DNA from: Hyphomicrobium sp.
Lineage (GTDB): Bacteria > Pseudomonadota > Alphaproteobacteria > Rhizobiales > Hyphomicrobiaceae
Length of the DNA: 64,000 nucleotides
NCBI RefSeq assembly: GCF_009026145.1
Contig: NZ_WBUE01000008.1
Coordinates: 87,274 to 151,273, forward strand
Direction of reading: 5' to 3'
Positions within the stretch are counted from its first letter, which is position 1. Each line of letters begins with the position of its first letter. The notes beneath the pieces are model-generated. The model ran no database searches, was not told the origin of the DNA, and worked only from the letters and a program-made list of their open reading frames with translations. A program made the position numbers and the translations under genes. Shown here one piece after another: positions 34,287 through 42,892 of the stretch.

Positions 34287-34755
34287 TACGCGAACACACC
34301 ATGGCACGGCGATCGCCGTAGGCGGCAGCGCCGCGCTGATCCTCGGTCCTTCCGGCGCGGGAAAATCCGATCTGGCACTGCGCTGCCTTGCCCTTGCACC
34401 GACCCCCCTCATCCCTGCGCCCGCACTACTTGTTGCCGACGACCGTGTGCTCGTCTCGGCGGTCGACGGCCGGTTGCGTGTCGAGGCGCCGGCAACCATT
34501 CGCGGGCAGCTCGAGGTGCGTGGCATGGGCGTCCTCGCGGTCCCATATGCAAGAAGCGCAGAGCTTGCACTCGTGGTGGAGCTGGCTGCCCCGGAGACCA
34601 TCGAGCGGCTGCCCGATCCGCCGCCGCGGCGGGACTTTCTCGGCATCAGCCTGCCCTTACTGCGGGTTGCCCCCTTCGAGGCCTCCGCACCCGTGAAGCT
34701 GCTTCTGGCCCTCGCCCGGGCCGCGAGGGGGCCCGACAAAGCCAAGGAAACATGA
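34270..34755 (+). CDS. hprK: HPr kinase/phosphorylase, short alphaproteobacterial form
   Basis: A 161-residue protein with only the C-terminal catalytic domain of HprK. The Walker A is GPSGAGKSD (about 26-34), followed by VADDRVLV, the capping Asp region. PATIRGQLEVRGMGVL matches the HprK/P signature loop. It lacks the N-terminal half found in Gram-positive HprK, as is usual in alphaproteobacteria. It should phosphorylate HPr on the regulatory Ser (S54 of the nearby HPr). The GTG at 34270 overlaps the chvG end. Location between a two-component system and EIIA/HPr points to a signalling, not sugar-transport, PTS. Confidence 0.9.
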   Translation: MGDAPDTRTHHGTAIAVGGSAALILGPSGAGKSDLALRCLALAPTPLIPAPALLVADDRVLVSAVDGRLRVEAPATIRGQLEVRGMGVLAVPYARSAELALVVELAAPETIERLPDPPPRRDFLGISLPLLRVAPFEASAPVKLLLALARAARGPDKAKET

Positions 34756-34907
34756 CAGCAAATCCACTTGCGCCGTGGCCGAACACTTGTAAATTCTGCC
34801 GCGCCGCCAACGGGCTCCCCCAGCTAGGGAAGCCGCAGTCAACGATCCCCACGCTCAAGCCTGCACTCCGTCGTGGACCGGGCAAAAGACGAGATCGGCT
34901 CTAATTC

Positions 34908-35318
34908 ATGATCGGACTTGTCATCGTCACGCATTGCGGGCTGGCGCTAGAATTCCGCTCGGCGCTCGAGCACGTGGTGGGACCCCAGGCGCAGCTGGAG
35001 ACAGTCTCCATTGGCCCCGACGACGATGCCGCCGTGCGGCGCGGGCAGATCGTCGATGCCATCCACCGCACGGACACGGGCGACGGTGTTATCGTGCTCA
35101 CCGACATGTTCGGCGGCACGCCATCCAATCTCGCCATCTCGGTAATGGACGAGGCCAACGTCGAGGTCATCGCCGGCATCAACCTGCCGATCCTCGTCAA
35201 GCTCGCCAGCGTGCGCAGCGAGATGCCGCTCGCCGACGCCGTTCTCAGCGCGCGCGAGGCGGGCCGCAAGTACATCAAGGTCGCCAGTCAGGAGCTGTCG
35301 GGCGAAGGTTCTGCCTAA
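34908..35318 (+). CDS. manX: PTS EIIA component, mannose family
   Basis: A 136-residue EIIA(Man) domain. The phosphorylatable His is H9 in VTHCGLA, and TDMFGGTPSNLA is the family motif. No membrane EIIC or EIIB domain is present here, so it is a soluble regulatory phosphoprotein. It stands 150 bp after hprK and 2 bp before the HPr gene. In Rhizobiales this EIIA is part of a PTS that regulates carbon and nitrogen metabolism through phosphorylation rather than uptake. The gene symbol is that of the E. coli family and may not be used in this organism. Confidence 0.9.
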   Translation: MIGLVIVTHCGLALEFRSALEHVVGPQAQLETVSIGPDDDAAVRRGQIVDAIHRTDTGDGVIVLTDMFGGTPSNLAISVMDEANVEVIAGINLPILVKLASVRSEMPLADAVLSAREAGRKYIKVASQELSGEGSA

Positions 35319-35320
35319 GG

Positions 35321-35626
35321 ATGCCAGAGATCAAGGACAGCACGCGTCCCGAGGCGGTCGTCACGATTCGCAACCGCAAGGGCCTGCATGCGCGCGCCTC
35401 GGCCAAGTTCGTGAAATGCGCCGAGAGCTTCGATGCCACCGTTACCGTTACGCGTGACGGTCACGCGGTGGGCGGCACGTCGATCATGGGGCTCATGATG
35501 CTGGCGGCCGGCCCCGGCTCGACGCTGCACATGACGGCGCAGGGGCCGCAGGGACCCGAGGCGCTGCAGGCGCTGATCGCCCTCGTCGAGGACGGCTTCG
35601 GCGAAGACTGCATCGAAGATGCATGA
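35321..35626 (+). CDS. ptsH: HPr phosphocarrier protein
   Basis: A 101-residue HPr. The EI-phosphorylated His is H23 in RKGLHARASAKFV. The regulatory Ser equivalent to Ser46 is S54 in GTSIMGLMMLAAG, which fits the presence of hprK just upstream. The start lies 2 bp after the EIIA stop. Enzyme I is not in the window. The open frame extending far upstream (to 34934) runs through manX in another frame and is not real. The stop overlaps the T-run of the leftward terminator at 35626. Confidence 0.93.
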   Translation: MPEIKDSTRPEAVVTIRNRKGLHARASAKFVKCAESFDATVTVTRDGHAVGGTSIMGLMMLAAGPGSTLHMTAQGPQGPEALQALIALVEDGFGEDCIEDA

Positions 35627-35652
35627 AAACGGGAGCGCGTTGCCGCGCTCCC
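35626..35652 (-). terminator. Intrinsic terminator of the tadG-like gene
   Basis: On the minus strand a stem GGGAGCGCG, loop GCAA and CGCGCTCCC is followed by GTTTTC. It is 20 bp after the stop of the leftward tadG-like gene. On the plus strand there is no T-run, so it is mainly a leftward terminator. Confidence 0.7.
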
Positions 35653-35671
35653 TCGCCCGTTAGCGTCCACT

Positions 35672-37096
35672 CTATTTCGACAGGTACAGCGAGGAGAGCT
35701 TCAGCGCGATGTCGCGGAAGGCTTGCTTCAGCTCCTCGCCATCGTCGGCGTTGTAGAACTTGGTCGGGTCGGTCGCACACTGATACAGCGTCTGGTAGGC
35801 GCTCGAGTTGCTGCCGCCGAGTTCGAAGCCAACCGTGTAAATCGTGATGCCTTTCGCCTTCATCGCTGAGCACAAGGCGCGCGCCTGATCGGTCGAGCAG
35901 CCGTTGGCGGCATCGGTGCACGAGCTGCCCCACCAGTTCTGTCCGGCCCGGATGCCTTCCGAGGTGTATTGCGTGTTGTACTCGCCGTCGGTCATCAGGA
36001 TGGCGATCTTGCGCAGATCCGCCGTGCCGTAGGCCGCCGCCGCATTGGACGTCCACAAGTTGTTCCAGTTCGGTGACAGCGTATACCACGCCCAGGCGGT
36101 GCCGAGATGGCCTGCCGTGCCGCCCGAGGCGCCCAAGGCGCTGATCTTGTTGAGCAGGGTCGTCTTTTCGCTCGTCAGCGGCTGCACGGGGGCGTTCGAG
36201 GGAACGCTGCACACGCCCTTCCGGTTGTTGCCCGAGCCCGTGTAGCTCGTCGTGTAGTGGCCGAGCACGTACTTGCCGGTGCCCGGTGCATCGTCGGTGT
36301 ACTTGTACGTTCCGATGCGCTCGACGACGCAATCAGACAGGTAATAAGTCTGCTGGTTCCACCCGCTGCCGATCGTCTTCTTGGTAGGCAGGCTGGTACC
36401 GCGCGCTGCGTTCAGTGCTGCCGTGGTCGGCAGCCGGATGTCCTCGGAGAACGGCACCAGTGCCACCTTCGAGGTGTATTTGCTCTGATCATCCCAGATG
36501 ATGATGTTGACCAGGTCCGAGGCCGCGTCCTTCAAATCCTGCAGCTTTTGCCCGGCCATGGAGCCGGTGACGTCGAGCATCACGGAGACCTCGATGTTCT
36601 CGCCGCCGTTGCCGCCGACGGCGATCTGCGACTTGGCGAACTCGGTCTCCGAGGTGCTGAGCAGCGGCAGCTTGTCGATGGCCGGCATGCCGACGAACTT
36701 GGTGAAACTCAGGAACGGCGTCTTGATGTAGGCGCTGCCCGAGGCGGTCATGCCCATGCCGTCGTCGGCCACGGCGAAGCTCACCGTGTCGTCGATGACC
36801 GGCAGGCGCGAGGTGACGTTCTCGTTGTAGTACTTCTCCGCCGCGGCGATGGCGGCGGCCTTGTCGTTGCTGTTGACCTGCAAGGCGCGACCGCCGGCGA
36901 GCACGGCCGCATCAATGGCCGCTACCGTCTGGTCGCGTGCATGCAGCCAGCGGCCGACATCGACGGCCGCGCCGATGGCCAGCATGAGAACCACGGCAAC
37001 GAGGGCAAACACGATGGCGACGTTGCCGGACGCGTCATCGCGGAACCGGCCCGCCGGCCCGCGCGCACGCGCGCGGCGCTCAAGGAAACTGCGCAT
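35672..37096 (-). CDS. TadG-like pilus assembly protein with vWA domain
   Basis: A 474-residue protein. The N-terminal TadE/G-like segment (DDASGNVAIVFALVAVVLML, about 20-40) is a signal/anchor helix, followed by a von Willebrand A domain with MIDAS-like D175-V-T-G-S179-M and a DGEYN region. TadG-type proteins are minor components of Flp/Tad pili. No other tad or flp genes are in the window, so this is an orphan copy; it may serve elsewhere-encoded pili or have another extracellular adhesion role. The mature region is Ser/Thr/Gly/Asn-rich. An AT-rich upstream spacer is likely its promoter region. Confidence 0.82.
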   Translation of the reverse strand: MRSFLERRARARGPAGRFRDDASGNVAIVFALVAVVLMLAIGAAVDVGRWLHARDQTVAAIDAAVLAGGRALQVNSNDKAAAIAAAEKYYNENVTSRLPVIDDTVSFAVADDGMGMTASGSAYIKTPFLSFTKFVGMPAIDKLPLLSTSETEFAKSQIAVGGNGGENIEVSVMLDVTGSMAGQKLQDLKDAASDLVNIIIWDDQSKYTSKVALVPFSEDIRLPTTAALNAARGTSLPTKKTIGSGWNQQTYYLSDCVVERIGTYKYTDDAPGTGKYVLGHYTTSYTGSGNNRKGVCSVPSNAPVQPLTSEKTTLLNKISALGASGGTAGHLGTAWAWYTLSPNWNNLWTSNAAAAYGTADLRKIAILMTDGEYNTQYTSEGIRAGQNWWGSSCTDAANGCSTDQARALCSAMKAKGITIYTVGFELGGSNSSAYQTLYQCATDPTKFYNADDGEELKQAFRDIALKLSSLYLSK

Positions 37097-37454
37097 TCTC
37101 GCCTCTCCTGCGAAGTATTCGTTTTTGTTTTCGGCAATATGGGTCGGCCAACTATTGAAAGTTCTTAAAAGCGCTAAAATTTATTATTGTTGCCTAATGA
37201 AAGGTTATTTACGGAGTTATTTCGTTACATGCAGTATTGGCGCATATATGCGCGCACGAGGACTTCAGGCGGCCGTCCATCGACCGCGCCCAATGCGAAA
37301 TCGGCTAGAGTTCTGGACAGATAGCCGAGGGAAGCCGCCGATGACCGTCCGCCAAATCAACGAGACGGCACGATGCCCCGAGGACCTGCCTGCCGAGGAC
37401 CACATTTGAGCGCCTCGGCAGCGGCAGCGAGCCCAAAGAAGTTAGACAAAAGGG
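37097..37454. promoter_or_regulatory. AT-rich 358-bp spacer upstream of the tadG-like gene
   Basis: From about 37130 to 37250 the sequence is strongly AT-rich against a GC-rich background (for example GCGCTAAAATTTATTATTG and GGTTATTTACGGAG). It lies directly upstream of the leftward tadG-like gene and probably contains its promoter. The part nearer 37454 follows the Panacea operon. No gene is visible, and I assign no specific -35/-10 pair. Confidence 0.45.
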
Positions 37455-37703
37455 CTAAGGCCGAGGGACGCTCGTGACATTCCAGACCGTTCTTTCGTCC
37501 GGTCCGTCTTCAAAAGTTATGTGCAGGTCTTGCATCACATACAGATAGACCGCCTTGCCGTCCGGCCTGGGAAGGCGGCGGCAATGATTGAAGACGTTGT
37601 CGCTTTGTAGCTTTCCGATGATCGCCAATCGCCAACGCTCAGTGTCATCCTTACGGATGTTCTTGAGAGCCTGCATCGCAATATCAGTGAATACGACGCC
37701 CAC
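37455..37703 (-). CDS. Putative toxin of a Panacea-type toxin-antitoxin pair (RelE/ParE-like)
   Basis: An 82-residue protein starting with GTG (MGVVFTDIAMQAL). The pattern of an N-terminal helix region, several short strands, a mid-protein CRRLPRPDGKAVYLYV and a final RTVWNVTSV resembles small RelE/ParE-fold toxins, but I cannot confirm this. It overlaps the end of the upstream Panacea (SocA-like) gene by 20 bp, in the antitoxin-first order. Base composition is lower in GC than in the flanking housekeeping genes. An alternative is an unrelated small partner protein. Confidence 0.55.
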   Translation of the reverse strand: MGVVFTDIAMQALKNIRKDDTERWRLAIIGKLQSDNVFNHCRRLPRPDGKAVYLYVMQDLHITFEDGPDERTVWNVTSVPRP

Positions 37704-38274
37704 GACGCTGCTCGGCCTCGATCATTGGCGCTAGACGTACTGCTTCGTCTGCGGCGGACTCCACGTCCTCATCTGTGATCTCGGTCGGGAACATCGAAAG
37801 AGATGCGTAGTACGGGATTGTCTCGCCCATGGGCACCGACGCCCAAACCTCATCGTGACTGAAGTCGCTGATTTCGACGGCCGTCTTTGTGCAGATAAAA
37901 GCAATCACGTGCTCGATTAGAGCAGTGTCGTTTTTCGACAGCCTGTCGAGATTGGGTTTGGCGAGAGATTGATACTCGCTCTTTTGGTAGCCGTAATAGT
38001 TCCGCTTGCTGACAGACACCCGACCCTCGGCTTCAAGCTCCTTTAGGGCCCAAGTCAAGTGGCGAGCGGTCGGGCCGAACTTCTGACGCTGATACTCCAC
38101 GCCAGTGAGCGGATGGCCCGTGTCGAGATACCTCAGGACATCTGAGTAATAGAGGACCTTATGGAGCTTCGTATTCCCGAGCACCTCTGTCCCGAGGCTG
38201 GCGCACACGTATTCGACGACGTAGTGGACTACGTCCTTGAACTTCTCCCGGTCGAATTGGATGCCTTCCTCCAT
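37684..38274 (-). CDS. Panacea/SocA-domain (DUF4065) putative antitoxin
   Basis: A 196-residue protein. Its core (TKLHKVLYYSDVLRYLDTG, residues 35-53, and EYQRQKFGPTARHL with ELEAEGRV after it) is the Panacea/SocA (DUF4065) domain. This domain is known as a promiscuous antitoxin module that neutralises many unrelated toxins (PanAT systems; SocA of Caulobacter acts as a proteolytic adaptor). The following small gene overlaps it by 20 bp, the usual layout of a TA pair. ATG at 38274 follows GGAG. The C-terminal part is less conserved and Glu/Asp-rich. GC content is low for the region, consistent with horizontal gain. Confidence 0.85.
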   Translation of the reverse strand: MEEGIQFDREKFKDVVHYVVEYVCASLGTEVLGNTKLHKVLYYSDVLRYLDTGHPLTGVEYQRQKFGPTARHLTWALKELEAEGRVSVSKRNYYGYQKSEYQSLAKPNLDRLSKNDTALIEHVIAFICTKTAVEISDFSHDEVWASVPMGETIPYYASLSMFPTEITDEDVESAADEAVRLAPMIEAEQRRGRRIH

Positions 38275-38397
38275 ACCCGCTCCAATGCATGCCTACGTGA
38301 ACAAATCAAGAACATTGTTGGGTCTTTCGGCGCGACTGACCCTTGCAGACTTTTTGAATCGGAGCAAACGGCTCACACACGTTTGTCGCCGACGGAC

Positions 38398-38417
38398 ATA
38401 TAAGGACTTGTTTATAT
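38398..38417. promoter_or_regulatory. Candidate palindromic operator upstream of ahcY
   Basis: ATATAAGGACTTGTTTATAT is a near-palindrome with ATATAA/TTATAT arms, about 105 bp before ahcY. ArsR-family regulators of the SAM cycle (SahR/SamR type) act on AT-rich palindromes upstream of ahcY in Proteobacteria. I infer this could be such a site but cannot match the consensus with certainty. Confidence 0.35.
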
Positions 38418-38523
38418 CTTTGTTGCGGCCGCCGCCGGGGCTCGCTAGAACGGCGCATGAAGCGGCTTCGGCCGCACCCGCGCGCGCCGCCTAAAGGCGC
38501 CCCAGCCGTAAGGGATCAAGCCC

Positions 38524-39927
<1,404 letters not shown>

Positions 39928-40351
39928 TTTGCTCCTTTAGCCCTGGCGACCCTCGGAACGAGCCGAGCATGATGGCCGTGCGGGGCCTCATCGAAACCGT
40001 CATGCCGGCGAAGGCCAGCATCCACGCCAGCGTCCGCCGGCGCGGCGGTGACGTGGAGTGCCCCACCGACGCAGTCACCCGTTGAAACTTGCGTGGATCC
40101 CGGCCTGCGCCGGGATGACCGCTAGGAGGAGCACCACCCTTTCCAGGTGTCCGAATGCGGCTTACCGGCAGCACCTCGCCGGCAAATGCCGCAGGACGGC
40201 CTCCGGTAGGCCGCGCGTGCTGGCCACGCCCGACGCCACTCCCCATAATTCGACGTGATTCGCTCCCCTGCGGGGGCGATACCGCCGGGCCTTTGTCCGT
40301 TGCTCGTTGCGTTGCAAGGCCTCGGGTTCCCCCTGCATTCGACGGACCCCG
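39928..40351. other. 424-bp spacer between ahcY and divL
   Basis: It contains the inverted pair of GTCATSCCGGC-type repeats at 39999-40119 and otherwise no recognisable gene. The frames crossing it are shadows of divL or lack ribosome-binding sites. The divL promoter is expected in its right half. Confidence 0.45.
39999..40119. repeat. Inverted pair of GTCATCCCGG-type repeats
   Basis: The left unit at 39999-40027 (GTCATGCCGGCGAAGGCCAG, then CATCCACGC) and the inverted right unit at 40091-40119 (GCGTGGATCCCGGCCTGCGC, then CGGGATGAC) match at 25 of 29 positions. The pair encloses 63 bp. It is a REP-like arrangement of two inverted units. Confidence 0.6.
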
Positions 40352-42880
40352 ATGCAAGCTGCCCCTAGCAAACGATCGGCAGGAAAATCGCGCGAGCTCA
40401 TGGCGCTCGTCGGCGCGAGCCTTGCCTGCGTGCTCGTCCTGGCGGCCGGCATCGTCGCCGGCGGCGCGCTGCCGTTGCCGCTGCTCGGCACGCAGCCGGT
40501 TGCCGCCATCGGCCTCGTCGGCGGCATCGCCCTGTTTATCGCCGCGTTGATCGCCTTGACGGTAGTGCGCGCCAAGCGCGAGGAGCGCCAAGCGGTGGCC
40601 GAGGCGGCCGGCTTGAAGCGCAGCCTCGCCGCGGCCGATTCCATCATTCGCTCCGAGCCGCAGATCCTCTTGTTCTGGGAGCAGAACCAGCCGCTGCGTG
40701 TCGTCGCCCACACCCTCAAGGACATCCCCGGCCTCCCGGAGACACCGGAAAAGTTCCTGCGCTTTGGGCAGTGGCTGGAGCCGAGCTCGGCGGCGACCTT
40801 GAAGCCGGCCATCGATGCCCTGTTCACCTCCGGCCAGCCCTTCAACATCATCGTGCGCAGCATCGCCGGAGCGCACGTCGAGGCCGAGGGGCGCACCGCC
40901 GGCGGACGCGCCGTGCTGCGCTTTCGCGATGTGGCCGGGCACCGCGACGAGGTCGCCCGCGTCCTCGCCCAGCATCAGCGGCTGGCGCGCGAGGTGCGCG
41001 CCAGCCGCGCGCTGCTCGATGCGCTGCCGATACCGGTGTGGCTGCGAGGCAAGGACGGGCGCCTCACCTGGGTCAACAACGCCTACGTGCGGGCGGTGGA
41101 GGCGCGCAGCCGCGCCGAGGTGCAGGAGCGCCAGATCGAGCTTCTGGAGCAGCGCCAGCGCCGCGCTGCGGCCCGCGTGCTGGCGCGCGGGGAAAGCTAC
41201 CGCGGGCGCCTGCCGCTCATCGTCGGCGGCGAGCGCCGGCCGCACGACGTGACGGTGCTGCCCTTCGAGGACGCGACCGCTGCCGCCGCCGTCGACGTTT
41301 TGGCCATCGAGAAAACGCAAGGCGAGCTGGAGCGGCAGGCGGTTCCCTACGATCGCACGCTCGACCGCGTCGCCACCGCCGTCGCCATCTTCAACGCGCA
41401 GCAGCAGCTCGTGTTCTTCAACGAGGCCTATCGCAAGCTGTGGCAGCTGGACGAGGATTGGCTGAAGACGCGGCCCACCGAGGGCGCCGTCCTCGACCGG
41501 CTGCGCGAGCTGGGGCGCTTGCCACAAGTCATCAATTACTCCGAGTGGAGATCCAAGATCCTCGCCAGCTACGGCGATGCCGCCGTCGAGGACGACACCT
41601 GGCTGCTGCCCGATGGCCGCACGCTGCAGGTGCTGGCCGAGAAGCGCTCGGACGGTGGCATCACGTACCTGTTCGTCGACGATACCGAGCGTCTCGCGCT
41701 CGAACGCGACTACAATGTCCTCATCGGCGTACAGCGCGAAACACTCGACAGCCTCAAGGAAGGTGTCGCCGTGTTCGGCACCGATGGGCGCCTGAAGCTG
41801 TTCAACTCGGCGTTGGCCGGGATCTGGCAGCTGTCGCGGCGGGCGCTCGCCGAGGAGCCGCATATCGACGAGTTCATTTTGCAGGCACGCGAGCACTACG
41901 AGGATGCGCAGACCTGGGCGCCTCTCAGCCGCGCCGTGACCTCGTTCTCCGAGCAGCGCGAGGAGTTCGGCGGCCAGATGCTGCGCCCCGACGGCAGCAT
42001 CATCGACTATGTGGTGATGCCGCTCCCCGACGGTGCCACGCTGATGACCTTCGCCGACGTCACCGACAGCAAGCGCTACGAACGCGCGCTGGAGGAGCGC
42101 AACGAAGCGCTCGTCGCCGCCGACCGCATGAAGAACGCGTTCATCAGCCACGTGTCGTACGAGCTGCGCACGCCGCTCACCAACATCATCGGCTTCAGCG
42201 ACCTGCTCGGCAATCCGCACATCGGCACGCTGAACGAAAAGCAGCAGGAGTATCTCGGCGACATCTCCGCCTCCTCGAAGACGCTGCTCGCCATCATCGA
42301 CGACATCCTGACCCTGGCGACCATGGATGCCGGCACCATGGAGCTGAAGCAGGGCCGCGTCGACGTTCCCGCGGTGATAGACGCCGCCATCCTCGGTGTG
42401 CGCGAAGCCGCCCAGCGGGCGCGATTGTCGCTGCATATCGCCGTCGCCGAGGACGCCACCCAGTTCATCGCCGACGAAGCGCGCGTGCGGCAGATCCTTT
42501 TCAACCTGCTGTCGAACGCCGTCGGCTTCTCCAAGCCGGGGGACACCATCGGCATCACCTGCCGGCGCGAGGGCGCGATGATGGTGTTCACCGTCGAGGA
42601 CCAGGGTGTCGGCATTCCCAAGGAGGAGCAGTGGAAGGTCTTCGACCGCTTCGAGAGCCGCAGCCACGGTTCCGGCCATCGCGGCGCGGGGCTCGGGCTC
42701 ACGATCGTCAAGAGCCTCGTCGAGCTGCACGGCGGCACCGTATCGCTCGAATCCGAGCCGGGACGCGGCACGCGCGTCACTGTGCGCCTTCCCGTCCAGG
42801 GCCGGCCTGATAAAGCAGCCCAAGGGCTGCCCCAAGAAGGCCCCGAGGGCCCGCTATCGGCCACTGGCAGCCGTGCCTGA
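40352..42880 (+). CDS. divL: DivL, cell-cycle pseudokinase with Tyr at the phosphoacceptor position
   Basis: An 842-residue membrane-anchored protein. Two hydrophobic segments lie near 20-65. Multiple PAS domains follow (about 200-580), then the DHp/CA modules. In the H-box SHVSYELRTPLTNIIGF the expected phosphoacceptor His is replaced by Tyr (Y603), as in Caulobacter DivL. The ATP-binding boxes look intact (NLLSNAVGFS, EDQGVGIPKEE, GAGLGLTIVKSL). DivL of Alphaproteobacteria binds DivK and modulates CckA to control CtrA. In Agrobacterium a divL gene also lies near ahcY and tsaE, which supports the assignment. ATG at 40352 gives a normal membrane-anchored N-terminus. Confidence 0.88.
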   Translation: MQAAPSKRSAGKSRELMALVGASLACVLVLAAGIVAGGALPLPLLGTQPVAAIGLVGGIALFIAALIALTVVRAKREERQAVAEAAGLKRSLAAADSIIRSEPQILLFWEQNQPLRVVAHTLKDIPGLPETPEKFLRFGQWLEPSSAATLKPAIDALFTSGQPFNIIVRSIAGAHVEAEGRTAGGRAVLRFRDVAGHRDEVARVLAQHQRLAREVRASRALLDALPIPVWLRGKDGRLTWVNNAYVRAVEARSRAEVQERQIELLEQRQRRAAARVLARGESYRGRLPLIVGGERRPHDVTVLPFEDATAAAAVDVLAIEKTQGELERQAVPYDRTLDRVATAVAIFNAQQQLVFFNEAYRKLWQLDEDWLKTRPTEGAVLDRLRELGRLPQVINYSEWRSKILASYGDAAVEDDTWLLPDGRTLQVLAEKRSDGGITYLFVDDTERLALERDYNVLIGVQRETLDSLKEGVAVFGTDGRLKLFNSALAGIWQLSRRALAEEPHIDEFILQAREHYEDAQTWAPLSRAVTSFSEQREEFGGQMLRPDGSIIDYVVMPLPDGATLMTFADVTDSKRYERALEERNEALVAADRMKNAFISHVSYELRTPLTNIIGFSDLLGNPHIGTLNEKQQEYLGDISASSKTLLAIIDDILTLATMDAGTMELKQGRVDVPAVIDAAILGVREAAQRARLSLHIAVAEDATQFIADEARVRQILFNLLSNAVGFSKPGDTIGITCRREGAMMVFTVEDQGVGIPKEEQWKVFDRFESRSHGSGHRGAGLGLTIVKSLVELHGGTVSLESEPGRGTRVTVRLPVQGRPDKAAQGLPQEGPEGPLSATGSRA

Positions 42881-42892
42881 AGTGAACCGTAT

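Noticed and set aside
34270..34755. hprK as a truncated pseudogene
   Set aside because: The short form with only the catalytic domain is normal in alphaproteobacteria and the P-loop and signature loop are intact.
38275..38523. SAH or SAM riboswitch upstream of ahcY
   Set aside because: I could not fit the spacer to any SAH, SAM-II or SAM/SAH riboswitch core; only a short AT-rich palindrome is reported.
42128..42190. DivL H-box Tyr as a sequencing error or dead kinase mutation
   Set aside because: Tyr at this site is the hallmark of DivL, and the locus synteny with Agrobacterium supports that identity.
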